Assembly: GCA_010094045.1 (NCBI GenBank)
Contig: ML986584.1
Span: forward strand, 682,001-746,000
Length of the DNA: 64,000 bases
Direction: 5' to 3'
From: Lojkania enalia
Lineage: Eukaryota; Ascomycota; Dothideomycetes; Pleosporales
Both the position numbers and the translations under genes were made by a program. The notes beneath the pieces are model-generated. The model was not told the DNA's origin and did not search any database. It saw nothing but the letters and a program-made list of their open reading frames with translations. Below are positions 45,135-56,192 of the stretch, one piece after another (the first letter of the stretch is position 1; every line of letters begins with the position of its first letter).

Positions 45135-45808
45135 TCAATTTCCACAAGCATCCCAATTCCCGCCCTCAACCCTCCTACCCCCCGTCTCCTTGTTCCTAGC
45201 CGCTATAACATCCTCCTCCTGATGCCGCATGGCTTCCCAATCAGGCCCATCATCCGAGTCCGCTGGCACCACCATATCACTCCCGCACTCCTTCTCCCTG
45301 CGCTTCACTCTTCAAGTCGAAATTTGCCGCTTGACGCGCTAGATACGTCTGTCCAGCTTCCGGACAAAAGTCCGCATGCCCGGACGGCAGATCAGGGCCT
45401 CCACATCGCGGGACGGAAGCGCGGAGTGGAAGTACAGCATAGATGCCCGGTTCGGAGTCCCGAATATGAAGTCTATAACGGATCGGCAGTCCTTCCTCTT
45501 ATGATATTCAGTTAGACTATGGAAAACGGACCTTCGGCGCTAGAGCTCCGCAGCGAATTCCTCATCTTACTCCTTTCCGTATCGATTCTCTTTGCCTCAG
45601 CCTCCTGTTCTGCCTTAACGTCCAAGGCCTCCATGCAGAGCAGCATGTCTAGAATCTGCTGCATATCGTCTGTATCTTAGATGCTAGCTTTGTGGAGGAG
45701 AGAGGGAGTGTTGGGACGCATGAGGTTGGTGCGGGTGAGGAGTATGTAGTGTGAAGCGGGGGAGGACTTGAATGGGCTCTCGACTTTTTCGGCGAAGTAG
45801 ATGGGCTG
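45135..45808 (-). pseudogene. Degraded gene of unknown family
   Basis: Two successive minus-strand frames look coding. The first (45808 to 45512) reads QPIYFAEKVESPFKSSPASH, then TRTNLMRPNTPSLLHKASI, with a TAA at 45679-45677. It continues as MQQILDMLLCMEALDVKAEQ and a helical Glu/Lys segment. The second (45509 to 45135) contains CRSVIDFIFGTPNRASMLYF, SALPSRDVEALICRPGMRTF and an acidic block, with TAG at 45341-45339 and TGA at 45314-45312. An intron could bridge the two frames, but no splice pair of normal length fits. Stops are compatible with C-to-T changes. Function unknown. Confidence 0.55.
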
Positions 45809-46484
45809 TTTGCTGGGCTAGCTGTTGGTGTTATGCTATTTGTGTTCTTGTTTATTGATGCTGTTGTTTTTTTTTTAATTGGGTGATGTGGGGGTTGGAG
45901 GTGAGGGCATGGCGGGAGGCATTAGTGCTACTAGGTTGTCAGTTAGAGAAACCTGAGAGGAAGACAGAATGTGTGCTGGATAGTTTATGTGAAAGGTTGT
46001 AGCGACGGGTTAGGGTGTTGGGCTTGGATTAGAAATCAATTATGGTGCTTTCAAGGTGTGATGGGGGTTGATGGTTGGTAGGTGTTCATCACTGGGATCT
46101 TTGAATAGGAACTTTTGTTTACAGATTTTATAGATAGTATAATAATTCGTGTTTTAGGGGCGCGGATTGCAAGTTTTAGTTTATGTCGTGTGTTTGTTAC
46201 CATCACTATGATGCTTATCAATTCACTTTTACACGACGTATATTATGATGAAGAGACACTTGAGAAGCCAGCTAATAGGATTTTGCATATGCTATATATA
46301 CTACGTATCCCATTTAGATATCTCAAATGCCTTACAGCATAGGCTTACATCCTCGGATACCTGCTAAGATCCTATTCTAGCCTATCTCATCTAGGATAGG
46401 AACCTGATAGGAGGACATAGTATATAAAATACCGAAACCCAGCATCCACACCTCCAGTCCAAATAAGCATCTATCCCACATCCA
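45809..46484. other. Spacer
   Basis: About 0.68 kb. G-rich on the plus strand to about 46090, then AT-rich. No supported feature. Confidence 0.35.
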
Positions 46485-47318
46485 TCATCTCTTCGCACCC
46501 CACCATCTCCTGCTTCCCCCATTCCTCTCACTTTCCCCACAATCCTCCACAACCACAAAATCCGCCTCTATCTCATCAAATAAATCCACCATATCCCCCT
46601 CGCCCAATTCCAAAAGCAACCCCCGAACCTTCTTTAGCTTCGCCAACTCATCCAGCGACTCGGATCTACCCGTCTCCCGTGTGGTCTGCGATAGAGCATA
46701 TGCAGCCCTCTGCGTCTCGACGGTGTCGAACCAGGTGCTTGTCTCGAGACCTTTGTTTTCTTCGTCTTCTTCTGCTTTGTCGTCGTCGTCAGTCATGCGG
46801 ACGTCTGGCTGTGGTGTGCCAGGAACTGATATTGCTCCTCGGCGCTCCCAGCGTATTTTCCGGGCATGCGAGAGGAGTGAGGATACGTGGTCTTGAGGAT
46901 CGACCGGCGGTGAACAAACACGGTTGAGGATTGAAAATGAGGGTTCGGTTTCGGGGACTGAGGCGTAGGTTCGGCCGAGGGGATGATGGGGTCCGGGGTG
47001 GATAGTCGGCGTAGGTTGATGGCGTGCTGTAATTAGTGGAAGGGCTTGTCCTATTGCGGATCCGGTATTAGTTTGGGGCGTGGACGACGTGTATTGTGGC
47101 TGGAGGTGCGTAGCTGGAGGGTCCGTCTGGAGTTCTGTTGCGTGTTGCCATTGAAACAATGGGTTTCGTGGTCCGGTTGGAACCGGCCGGTTGTATTGCT
47201 GCGGTGCATTGAGAGGATTCGAAAGCCCGGTTGGAGCATTTGGGTCATAAAATATACTCTCTTGGACTCGACGCCCGCCTCGACGTCGTCGACGGCGGCG
47301 AGTTTCTGGGTGCGGCAT
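46485..47318 (-). CDS. Arg-rich N-terminus protein of unknown function
   Basis: Intronless 277-residue protein. It begins with a dense basic patch (PHPETRRRRRRRGGRR) that would serve as a nuclear localisation or RNA-binding tail. A Pro/Thr/Gln-rich disordered region follows to about 130, then SILNRVCSPPVDPQDHVSSL and an Arg/Lys helix. A very acidic stretch comes next (TDDDDKAEEDEENKG, about 175-190), then a helical C-terminal part (SLDELAKLKKVRGLLLELGE) ending in DEIEADFVVVEDCGES and a Trp pair. No known domain. The start is the only ATG that includes the basic patch. Length, composition shifts and lack of stops support a real gene. Confidence 0.65.
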   Translation of the reverse strand: MPHPETRRRRRRRGGRRVQESIFYDPNAPTGLSNPLNAPQQYNRPVPTGPRNPLFQWQHATELQTDPPATHLQPQYTSSTPQTNTGSAIGQALPLITARHQPTPTIHPGPHHPLGRTYASVPETEPSFSILNRVCSPPVDPQDHVSSLLSHARKIRWERRGAISVPGTPQPDVRMTDDDDKAEEDEENKGLETSTWFDTVETQRAAYALSQTTRETGRSESLDELAKLKKVRGLLLELGEGDMVDLFDEIEADFVVVEDCGESERNGGSRRWWGAKR

Positions 47319-49224
47319 GGTTATTTTAGTTTGTACTTTAGTATTTTCAGGGTTGCGGAGGCTTTTAATTTTGGAATGTTTGCGGTGGACGTTTATTTTA
47401 TAGTTTGACGTTTATCATAGTGAATATGCAGCATTGTTGTTGAGTGTGTTTGTGGTCGCAATGAATGGAAAACATAACATCTGCTTTCAATATTGGCTTC
47501 GGTGTTGTTTGCCGGTAAGCATCGCGGAATAAACTTAGTAGCGTAGGTACGAAGTAGCGTAGTATACACATGAGAATTAGCATAGTGAAGTCAAACCTGA
47601 GTATGTTCGCAACCAACAACTTCCGGAGCTGGATTGATATACGGCCTTCCACATTGAATGAAACATGATACGTTCGTACCTTCCAAATATGAAAATTGGA
47701 TGTAGCTATTGTCTTTCTTCCAGTGATTATTCAATCTGGATTTAATCTCTCACCCTCGCCTTCCCGCTCAGGCAGAAAATTATATTCCCTTCAACAACAG
47801 ACCTTTTTAGGGCACTTCGAGGTTTATGTTGCGAGATGTATATACACTCTAGAAGCATATGGGCGCAAGTAGCAATTTTGAGCATCTGAGAAAAGGACCT
47901 AATTCTTGTCTTCATTGGTCTTTTCGTCGCCAGTGCTCACTTCCATTTTTGCAATGAGCTGAAGTTAATTGCCGCTGTCCACGCAGACTATATGATATAG
48001 TCGGTGCGTATCCTGTTATTGCGCTCTTCCTAAGGTAAAGGACTCTCTTTGGCACTTTTCCTTTTCGATCGAATGCGAGGCCAAAATTTGTTTAAACTAG
48101 AAACACTCGGAGAAATACCGTTAGAGAACTCCATATCTAACCCGCAATGCTCTAACTACATAAATCCTAATAAAGAACTATTTCCTCGTGAAAGTACAAC
48201 TATCTAGTCGATTAATCTGGGGAAGTTGTTGCTTCCTGGTAACAGTCACCGATATTTATCGTTGATGAATTTTATTGCCACAACGTCTTAAGTATCAGGT
48301 TTGCTTCGAAATACAGGAGAATAAAATCCCAAACAGAGGGTTTCCTAAGCTTGCTGAAGCTTCTTTTTGTTCTTTGGTTTGAAGGAGCCTTCATTTTGTT
48401 TATGGACTTGAAGCTGATGTGACTGTAGCGTTTTATTTAATTATATTTTAATTGAATCCCCTGTACTCAATGTGTCCATTAACGGAAATCCAAAGTTCTA
48501 TGGTTCGCGTAGCGATGTAGTATGGAAGCGATATATTGAGAACAGACGGTAGGATCCTTTAACATATTTATTATTAGACTTTTGACATTCGCGCACCACC
48601 ATCTAGTCCTCCGTTAGTGAGCTAGTCTCTAACAAAGCGAAATCCAACTCACGCCACAACTCCCCTAATCCAGATTTCCTTGCCATTCTAACGTGACGTT
48701 TGAAAAGTCTGGAGGGTGGCGTATGATGTCAAGCTCACGATGAAGGTGCGGTTCTGCAACCCTACGGCTTTGGCTTCGCCCAATCACCATATACCTACGG
48801 CGAAGGCCCACCGGTCCGGCCCAGACGAGACTCGACGCCTGTAGACCCAAAATCTGCTGCATTCATCGAAGTTATCCTATTGCTGCCGTTATTTGCAAAG
48901 AAATGCTTACTCATCAGAAGCCCCCGAACTGCAATTGCCAGACTCTTAGTCACAGATAAAACGGCCGGTAGTGGTGTAATCAAAATCTGCAAGATTATCG
49001 TATTTATAAAATGTTGTCATGCAGACTAGCCTCATTGAGCAAGGCTTCATGCAATTGCCCGTACGCGGACGAGAATGTTGACGGTGCTAGGCCTAATCTG
49101 GCCAGACACCCGCTCGCACTGATATAGATACCTCCAGGCGCCCAACAACACCGCGAAGGATATTGTTTCGTTCTACTCATTAAACATTGCTACGAATTTT
49201 TTTATTCTCCATCAGAACTTAGCC
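47319..49224. other. Long AT-rich spacer
   Basis: Nearly 2 kb between divergent genes. Short minus-strand frames at about 48665-48992 have no motif support. No repeat or RNA gene seen. It includes the Mae1-type gene's promoter. Confidence 0.4.
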
Positions 49225-50445
49225 ATGAGTTCAGCATCCTCTACCAAAGACATTGACTCCGAACAAGAAGCTGAAAACAGTGCCAATGAGAATTTGGATT
49301 TCTTCGCGAAACACGTCTCGATACGTGAAAGATTCCATCATTTTACATGGGCTTGGTTCACGATGACTATGTCTACGGGCGGGATATCAAATCTTCTTGG
49401 AGCGCAGCCGCACAGTTTTTCCGGCCTCAGGACCATTGGAGCAGTCGTCTTCATCGTCTTTATCGTAATGTTAGCCTTCAACTGTTCGATGATCACATTC
49501 CGATTCATAAGCCTCAGAAAATCCCTGCAGAAGTCGCTTACTCATCCGACCGAAAGTCTGTTTTTCGCTTGCTCCTGGCTATCTTTCGCAGTTTTGCTCT
49601 TGAACATGCAAAATTACGGGGTACCTTCTTGTGGAGAATGGCTGATTGTCACCCTACGCGTCCTATTCTGGGCATACGTCGCTCTGACATTTATTGTGGC
49701 AGTTGCCCAGTACTTCATCCTCTTCCAGGGTGGGAAAAACGGAAAACACATGACACTCCATAGCATGACTCCCGCTTGGATCCTCCCAGTCTTCCCAAAT
49801 ATGCTTGCTGGAACTATTGCAAGCAGTATTGGCAGTAGTCAACCTCCGGCATATAGATTTCCAATCCTTGTAGCCGGAGTTGCATGCCAAGGTCTCGGGT
49901 TCCTCATTTCACTCATCATGACAGGCCTATTCTTGTATCGGCTTATGGTTAATGGGCTGCCACATCCACGCCTCCGGCCCGGCATATTCATGGCTGTTGG
50001 CCCGCCGTCGTTCACATCTCTCGCATTCATAGGGATGGCGAACAATCTGCCACGAGAATACACATACTTCGTCAAGGACGCAATTGCCGTGGACGTACTA
50101 CAGACCCTCGCTCTAGTAATATCGGTATCACTCTGGTTCTTTGGATTCTTCTTTTTCTGCATCGCTGTGGTGGCATGCATGGCAAAAGCATCAGAGATGT
50201 CGTTTAGTCTCGTTTATTGGGCCTTTATCTTTCCAAATACGGGATTCACAATGGCGACGATTGAGATTGGAAATCAGCTTGAGAGTGAAGGAATTAGATG
50301 GGTAGCTACCGCTATGACCATCTTACTAGTTGTGGTATGGGTCTGCAATATAATTATGCAGATTAGAGCTATAATTTATAGAAGGATGTTGTGGCCGGGA
50401 GAAGACGAAGATCGAGATGTACTCAGGCCATCCAAAGACGAATAA
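49225..50445 (+). CDS. SLAC1/TDT-family transporter, malic acid permease (Mae1) type
   Basis: Ten-helix plasma-membrane transporter of the tellurite-resistance/dicarboxylate (TDT, SLAC1) family. Fungal relatives include the malate permease Mae1 and sulphite pump SSU1. Intronless, 406 residues. A hydrophilic acidic N-terminus (about 35 residues) leads to IRERFHHFTWAWFTMTMSTGGISNLL, the family's entry motif. Further marks are TLHSMTPAWILPVFPNMLAGTIAS, with its conserved Pro-rich turn, LRPGIFMAVGPPSFTSLAFIGMA and SLVYWAFIFPNTGFTMATIEIG. The C-terminus is short, acidic and cytosolic. The GPPSFTSLA and FPNTGFTMA motifs fit the malate/dicarboxylate branch better than the sulphite branch, but substrate assignment stays tentative. 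The start is the first ATG and gives the usual length. Confidence 0.9.
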   Translation: MSSASSTKDIDSEQEAENSANENLDFFAKHVSIRERFHHFTWAWFTMTMSTGGISNLLGAQPHSFSGLRTIGAVVFIVFIVMLAFNCSMITFRFISLRKSLQKSLTHPTESLFFACSWLSFAVLLLNMQNYGVPSCGEWLIVTLRVLFWAYVALTFIVAVAQYFILFQGGKNGKHMTLHSMTPAWILPVFPNMLAGTIASSIGSSQPPAYRFPILVAGVACQGLGFLISLIMTGLFLYRLMVNGLPHPRLRPGIFMAVGPPSFTSLAFIGMANNLPREYTYFVKDAIAVDVLQTLALVISVSLWFFGFFFFCIAVVACMAKASEMSFSLVYWAFIFPNTGFTMATIEIGNQLESEGIRWVATAMTILLVVVWVCNIIMQIRAIIYRRMLWPGEDEDRDVLRPSKDE

Positions 50446-50702
50446 ACGATCACTAGGACTATTGGACAAGTCTAGGATCGTTGCGTTATTTTCTCCTCAC
50501 TGACTTATTCCTTGGCTTTCGCTCCTCACACTTCTCACGACGCCCCTAGTGCAGTATTTGTTAACTCATCACGCAAGACACTACCCCACTAGAGCCATTC
50601 CCGATGGGATGCTTTTCGTTCATGGGAAGAAAATCTGTTGAGGTAGGTCTCAATTACAACAGGTCATCAGCCAAACCGGCTTCCGACCCAACTTTTCCTA
50701 CC

Positions 50703-51581
50703 TCATTTCGTTGAAGCCGTTTCCTGCGCTATCTTAGTGCCATTAATCCCTTTTATGGCATCGACGGAATCGGCGTGTTCAACCTTGACCCAATCCTCTT
50801 CGTTGGAGGACACCTCTATGTCCGGGATATCGCCCTGGGCCTTGGGGTCCTGTTCAAGCTAAATAAGCATCAAAGAACTAACATCCCCTCAGCACACATA
50901 CCTTCTGACGCATGCCAGCGTTCAAGTCTACGTCCTTAAGGCCCAGGAACCTGGACTTGCTCAGTGGATAGTGGCTCGGCCCTCGAGACGACTTCGGCCT
51001 CTAAACCTTGATCCTTTTCACGCAGTCCGTCATTACCGGAATATCCTTTGTGGCAGCCTTTGAGACCTCTTTCAATATTCCTCGAATTTCATTCAGCTTA
51101 GCATATTGTACTCTCGTCGTGGGTTTTCCGGATTGTAATTCGTCTTACTGTTTCGATGACTTGATGGGCTCGTTTTGACCAGCCTTATTTAAAACTTTTC
51201 TGGGGTCAGCTACAGCTCCTAGTTTCGGTGTGCTTTCAACGTTGGCCGACGAGAGGCTATGCTCCTTACTGAGCTTACCCGCACTCATACCTTTGCTGGA
51301 CTGTTGGCGCCATTACTTCGACTCGGGGTCATGAAACCTCAGGTACTCAAGGCCATTTGCTACTAGTATTAAGTTTTCATCGAATTCCTCGGATGTTATT
51401 TCTAACGACAGTCTGATCTTGCCCTTTGAAGAACCTGGAGTATTAGAAGACAACTTCGTAGATGCTAGAATCTGAGTCTCTGAAAACAAATGCGGGAAGG
51501 ATTGCTTCGAATATGTCGACAGTGTATGCTAACGGAGTGTATAAAGTGGTTGACTTACCGCAGGGTAGGTAGCGTTGTCAT
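50703..51581 (-). pseudogene. Orphan gene inactivated by three nonsense codons
   Basis: A minus-strand frame from 51477 to 50902 is continuous apart from TAA at 51315-51313, TAA at 51147-51145 and TAG at 51003-51001. Each could derive from CAA or CAG. It encodes LASTKLSSNTPGSSKGKIRL, EITSEEFDENLILVANGLEY and a Lys/Ser-rich middle. It ends at a good donor (AAG|GTATGT, 50901). A 52-nt intron leads to a clean last exon, 50849-50703 (DIPDIEVSSNEEDWVKVEHAD). Upstream, ATG at 51581 with a GTAAGT donor and a TTTTCAG acceptor looks like exon 1, but the phases disagree by one base, a further lesion or a misread boundary. No family recognised. Confidence 0.65.
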
Positions 51582-52135
51582 TGTATGGGAGTTGATGTTA
51601 TAATGCGATGCATGCTTTATATAGAGGAAGGCTAATATAATCTCAAGACAGTGCTTCTTCTGTGCAGGTATATCAATTCATGGCTTGATTAGTGCATTCA
51701 ACTTTAATACGTCTTTCTAACAAGTGAAGAAAGCCTTTATTCTCGGCAAAATTACTATTATATAGGTAGTCTCTGTAAATAATAAATTGATCCACACTCT
51801 AAGCATAGGTGATAGAATTGGATGATACAATTAGGTAAGAACTTAAAGTATACTCATCGGAACTTTGAATTATTGTTGATTAGATGCCTGCTTTGCAGCG
51901 CCGCGTGATAATGAAATCCTAAACTACTAGGGTGCTAAGCCTCGTGGCTAATCCCTATCATTACCTCAATTGACGTAGACAAGATGTTCAGGACACAGTC
52001 ACCACCAGAACGTGCGACCCAAAGCCTCAACAGAAGTCTGAGCCATGACACGGACGCTGGACCTATTGTCAAAGCGCTGAGGACCGTTTTGATCTTTTGA
52101 ATTTCTCACAAGCCGCTGCAGCTTCTACAACATGA
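51582..52135. other. AT-rich spacer
   Basis: About 0.55 kb between two minus-strand orphan genes. No supported feature. Confidence 0.4.
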
Positions 52136-52690
52136 TTAGTTCCTTTTCTTCCGTTGGAGCAACCTAAGAGTGAATTCTACGTGTGGCTTGGTGATGAGAT
52201 CTCCTTTTAGTTTCTCTTCCTCTGTGTAGTGGGACGGTACACTGACCTTGGCTGGATTGACCATCTTCCCATCTTTATCGTACGCCCAGTCTCGAACTTT
52301 TACTCCATCGCTTAGGCCGGCTATGTGAATAGCATGTAGATCGTATTTTTTGGATTCGGGCTTGTGTTTACTTGTTGGTTGTTCTTGGTCAGTTTCATTA
52401 ATCCAGGACGTAGGAGAAGCGCAGATTCTAGTCTCCTCATGTGAAGTAGGATTTTCCGACATTGTTTTAAGCCTGTCCCTGATGCTGTTCGAATCTACTC
52501 TCTCGACCAGTGTATTTTCGTCGGGTGACCGACTTTCTTGTTGCAAAGGTGAAATTTGTACAAGAGGAATTTCATCGTTCGAGGAATTTTCAACGGGGAA
52601 TAATATGCCAAGGAGGAATCGACGGAAATATATTGTGATAGATTCTACGTTGTACAGTATCGATGTTCCGGAAGTGGTGTATAGCGACAT
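52136..52690 (-). CDS. Orphan protein, 184 aa
   Basis: Single open frame from ATG 52690 to stop 52136. A hydrophobic N-terminal segment (ITIYFRRFLLGILF, about 18-31) could be a membrane anchor. A polar, Glu/Ser-rich central part follows, then a better-structured C-terminal block (YDLHAIHIAGLSDGVKVRDW, NPAKVSVPSHYTEEEKLKGD) and a basic end (RLLQRKKRN). No named domain. It lies among other small minus-strand orphan genes, at least one of them broken, so it may be under weak constraint. The uninterrupted frame and structured C-terminus favour a real gene. Confidence 0.5.
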   Translation of the reverse strand: MSLYTTSGTSILYNVESITIYFRRFLLGILFPVENSSNDEIPLVQISPLQQESRSPDENTLVERVDSNSIRDRLKTMSENPTSHEETRICASPTSWINETDQEQPTSKHKPESKKYDLHAIHIAGLSDGVKVRDWAYDKDGKMVNPAKVSVPSHYTEEEKLKGDLITKPHVEFTLRLLQRKKRN

Positions 52691-53171
52691 AGTTTACAGC
52701 TCCTAACGACAAGATGCCAGACGGCTACTTCTAGGGTTCACAACGCGCGGATCTTGATATACAAACCCTTGGAGAGCGTCCTGGCATCCGTGGTTTAAAT
52801 ATTTCGCTACCATGTTCGTGACACACTATAGAGTAAAAACTTGGGGACTTGTGCCAATAGCAGTGGGGACCATGGAACGTTGTGGAACACCAGATCACCA
52901 CATTCTCATCCATCTCAATATCCTAACCCTCTATGCAAAGGCCTCATTGTATATTTTCAAATTTATTAAACACAATGCACAAGTGTGGTATTCATATTTA
53001 CTGAATTATCTAATCTGAAGATCGCGTTGAGCGCTACTTGGTAGTGCATCTCCATACTACTTCGAGGTTGCTGGATCGCTCGTAAAAAATCATTCACCAC
53101 TTGCCAAGGATCCATCCGAACCAGCTATCGTTCTTTTCCTTCCCCTCCTTACCCTTGAGCCAAGCCTTACG
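52691..53171. other. Spacer
   Basis: About 0.48 kb; no supported feature. Confidence 0.4.
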
Positions 53172-53618
53172 CTACTCTTGTCTCGAACGCAGTCTCTTTT
53201 GTGCATCGGCCAGTTTGCGATTCAACTCGGCCTGTTCCTTCTTCCTAGACTTCTGATAGCTGCGAAATAACTGCGCTCTTGCTTCTCGAAAATTTTCTTG
53301 GTGGGCTTGCCGGGCTTGTTCAGTGTCGTTGTTTTCAGTGCTACCGGCATCCGTAAGGAATTCCCAGTCCCCGCTGTCAGTTGCAAGGTCACATAGAGTA
53401 GTACCACTATCTGAATATTCTGGTACGCCGAACAGGGGCCTAGGTAGGGAGAGGCCCACCTTCGGCACGGTCGTAGAAGAGTCCTGTGGGAACACCCATT
53501 TCAGTATCTGCCACTAAGCTGATAGTTAGGCCTGTATATGTTCACGAGCAAAAAATATATGCTGATTTACCTTGTTGACGAGCTGATAATTCTTTGGGAA
53601 AGAGTCTTTCGGAGGCAT
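53172..53618 (-). CDS. Orphan protein with C-terminal coiled coil, 129 aa
   Basis: Two exons, 53618-53571 and 53513-53172, are joined across a 57-nt intron (GTAAAT donor, CTAAC branch, CTTAG acceptor), phase 0. Splicing gives MPPKDSFPKNYQLVNK followed by WQILKWVFPQDSS, placing the ATG upstream of a frame that otherwise has none in context. The middle carries TDSGDWEFLTDAGS, an acidic-flanked Trp-x-x-Leu. The last 45 residues (ARAQLFRSYQKSRKKEQAEL and onward) form a strongly charged helix suited to a coiled coil. No signal peptide or named domain. It sits in the orphan-gene stretch. Confidence 0.6.
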
Positions 53619-54160
53619 AATATGTGTATGGCTATAATATGCTGGATTAAGAAACATGCTTGGAAAAGCGAAAAGATTAATAGACCGTAAAGAGAGATGC
53701 AGCCTTTATGATAGCTGGAAGAGCATCTTCACAAAAAATTTTTCGACTCCGCAATTTGAATTAACTTGCAAATATGGACGAGCCAGCGGTTCAGAGTTAC
53801 CCATGCCCTTATACGTCATCATTTCCGTCGTATGATGCTGTAACTAGATTGCACATGATGTGATAGTCTTAGCGAATCATTTGCCCAAGCGTCAGTGGCC
53901 TGATTTCAGGTTCTTTTTGAAAAATTGCTTATCTTTCCTAGAGTTAGGCTCATCGCGATTATTGAAAGACACACTTCTAAGGCTAATAGGGACACTCTAG
54001 CGAATAGGAGGAAACTTCTAATCGTTTTATATTTAGATTTCTCACGTTGGTAAAATGACACAGCGTTAGATGTATCTAGAGTAGTGTTATTGCTATATAC
54101 CTAGGTAGGCTAAAACTCTACAAATGTGTAGTGCTTTGGTTGAATATTTATAGTTAAATT
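53619..54160. other. AT-rich spacer
   Basis: About 0.54 kb upstream of the orphan gene, leading into the repeat element. No coding or RNA feature supported. Confidence 0.4.
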
Positions 54161-54338
54161 TGTGGTGAGAGGCGAATCTTGTCTCAGGGAGGGAGATGAG
54201 GAACTGAACTGCTTGATTGAGGATGGCCAGCAGGCCATATTTATGTACATAGAAAAGGGGTATATCAGCTGATATCCAGCGTGATATCGTACGACGATAT
54301 CTGATACCGCTCGGCAGACTTGTCAAAATCCCCATCAC
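54161..54338 (+). repeat. GATATC-hairpin dispersed element, copy 2
   Basis: Second copy of the element at 28112-28313, same strand, about 26 kb away. The first ~120 bp differ at only a handful of positions, several of them G/A or C/T. The palindromic tail is shorter, with one CGTGATATC unit and a near-perfect inverted repeat GATATCGTACGACGATATC. Similarity stops sharply on the left at TTGTGGTGAG and on the right near AAAATCCCCATCAC, as expected for an inserted unit. Confidence 0.8.
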
Positions 54339-54432
54339 AAAATTAGTAGACCTCCTCTTGATAGCTGTGTACACTAGAGGGCCTTGTGCCACGTGTTTCT
54401 ACTATCCTATTATAGTTGGCTTGTTTTCAGGC

Positions 54433-54687
54433 CTATATAGTCTCGCCACTGCCAGCCTCTGGCCAGGCAGGCCACTTACCGTCCTTCAATACATCAATAT
54501 TTGCCTCAGCAATTGATGCTGCCTGATACGCGACACCTTGTTGCGACAAGCGCACAATAGTACCTAGCCTTATATTATCCCTGGAGAGGAAGTCCATTAT
54601 ACCAGAGCAGCTCGCCGCAGCATTGATTGCGAGACGTTGGAAGTTAAAGCCACATTCACAACACTTCGTTTGCCCTTTCGTTTGCAT
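54433..54687 (-). CDS. Doubtful small open frame, 84 aa
   Basis: ATG-initiated minus-strand frame with a Cys-rich start (MQTKGQTKCCECGFNFQRLA) and a helical Ala/Ile-rich remainder (YQAASIAEANIDVLKDGKWP). It might be a fragment of a larger lost gene. No family recognised and no splice context found. Confidence 0.25.
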   Translation of the reverse strand: MQTKGQTKCCECGFNFQRLAINAAASCSGIMDFLSRDNIRLGTIVRLSQQGVAYQAASIAEANIDVLKDGKWPAWPEAGSGETI

Positions 54688-54808
54688 TCACACGAGTAGC
54701 CCAAATCAAACGGTAGCGCGCGGGGTGCTTTAGAGCCCAATCTGCGCAACAGAATAAAGACGCACCCTTCTATCACCCCTAGTGCGTCACAGTCGCAAAT
54801 AACGTATA

Positions 54809-55274
54809 ATGGAAAGTCCTCTAAAGCTCGTGCACCTCTCTAGTTCTACGGACAACGCCTCAGGAGTAGATCTTATCCACCATCCTATTGACGCTAACTA
54901 TATTTCTCGATCTGTGAATGGCACATCAACGAAAAGAACAACTGAAACTCAGGTCTACCACCATGACTGCGACAAAGAAGGTGATGGGGAACAGACGATC
55001 AAAGCCTCGCTTCAGTCGAATGATTCAGCGAAAGAGCTTCCTCCCCCCGACAACCCCTCGAGACGGTCCCCGTAGTCACATTCTTTCCCATCGACAAAGC
55101 ATGAATTGGTAGTCGGATTGAAAGGTAAACCAGGAGATTTTGAAGAGAATCCCTGTGAAAGGATATGAAACCGGGCACTTTGTCACAACGCTGCCTCAAA
55201 ATGGACCCGATCTGGAGGAGAAGAACAAGAAGAACAAGAAGAAAAGCATTTGGAGGAAATTATTTGGAAGGTAA
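54809..55274 (+). CDS. Orphan gene, structure uncertain
   Basis: A first segment, 54809-55075, encodes MESPLKLVHLSSSTDNASGV and a polar remainder. A second clearly protein-like frame, 55134-55274, follows an AACCAG acceptor-like site. It encodes EILKRIPVKGYETGHFVTTL and a Lys-rich tail ending SIWRKLFGR. An intron should join them, but no donor gives matching phase. Either a donor outside consensus is used or a frameshift has broken the gene. No named domain. It is the only plus-strand member of the small-orphan group. Confidence 0.4.
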
Positions 55275-56192
55275 CCTCAGGTGGGCGCAACGGATAGAAA
55301 TCTCCCCCAAATCTGCGTACAAGATTTGATCATACCATTTTTCATATTCTCGTATATTGTTCTGCAAACCTTGTTACGGTCTGAACTTGCGTTGATTAGG
55401 GAGCTTGGCAGTTTAATTAGTATGGAGAGGACGACTTACTTAGAAATATTGATTATATGACATGTTACTGAATCACGTGCATATTCTATTGTCTATTCTT
55501 ACATGCCTTCGTAATCCATCACACAAAAATTTTAGCAAGAGATCTTTCCGAGGTATCTTGAAATCATTTTTCATACACAATGCTCTCTTTATCTACATGC
55601 TACAGTTCTAAGATTTCTCTATAGATGGTTTTCTAAGTCACGTGGAAATTTTAGGCTTATTGAGAGTGTGCCCGATATCCAGACACGACAATAGGACAAA
55701 ACGACATTAGGTCCCAGTAGCTCAGAAAAGCTGAGTCTGGTATCACTGTTGTGCGATCTAATCCCTACCCGAAGCCTCCGACATGCCCTTTCACTGACCA
55801 CCAGTCAGTGAATTATTTGCCCTTTAATCTGGAAAATATCAAACCTCATGCCGCTTTCACTTTCATCGCTATTGATATTAGGCAAATATTTTGATTTACG
55901 GGATACTTTCACCATGACTTTCACCTACGATTTAATTGCCTCCAATTTGCTCAGCAAATGCGCGACGATAGAACTACAGTCACAACAAAGACTTAAGATA
56001 TTGTAGTCTTTAACGAGTCCCAGAATACTCCAATATCAACGCCAACACCGAACTGATTTTACCTCGACAATTCCGAGTGGTTGTAATCACAGGACGACGC
56101 TTGTGTATTCCAACGGCCATATAATAATTTGTTCTCACAAACAAAATTCTACTAACATCAGCACAAAAATAAATACCAAACTTCGTAGCATC
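55275..56192. other. Spacer
   Basis: About 0.9 kb, AT-rich, holding the promoter of the following gene. No supported feature. Confidence 0.4.
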
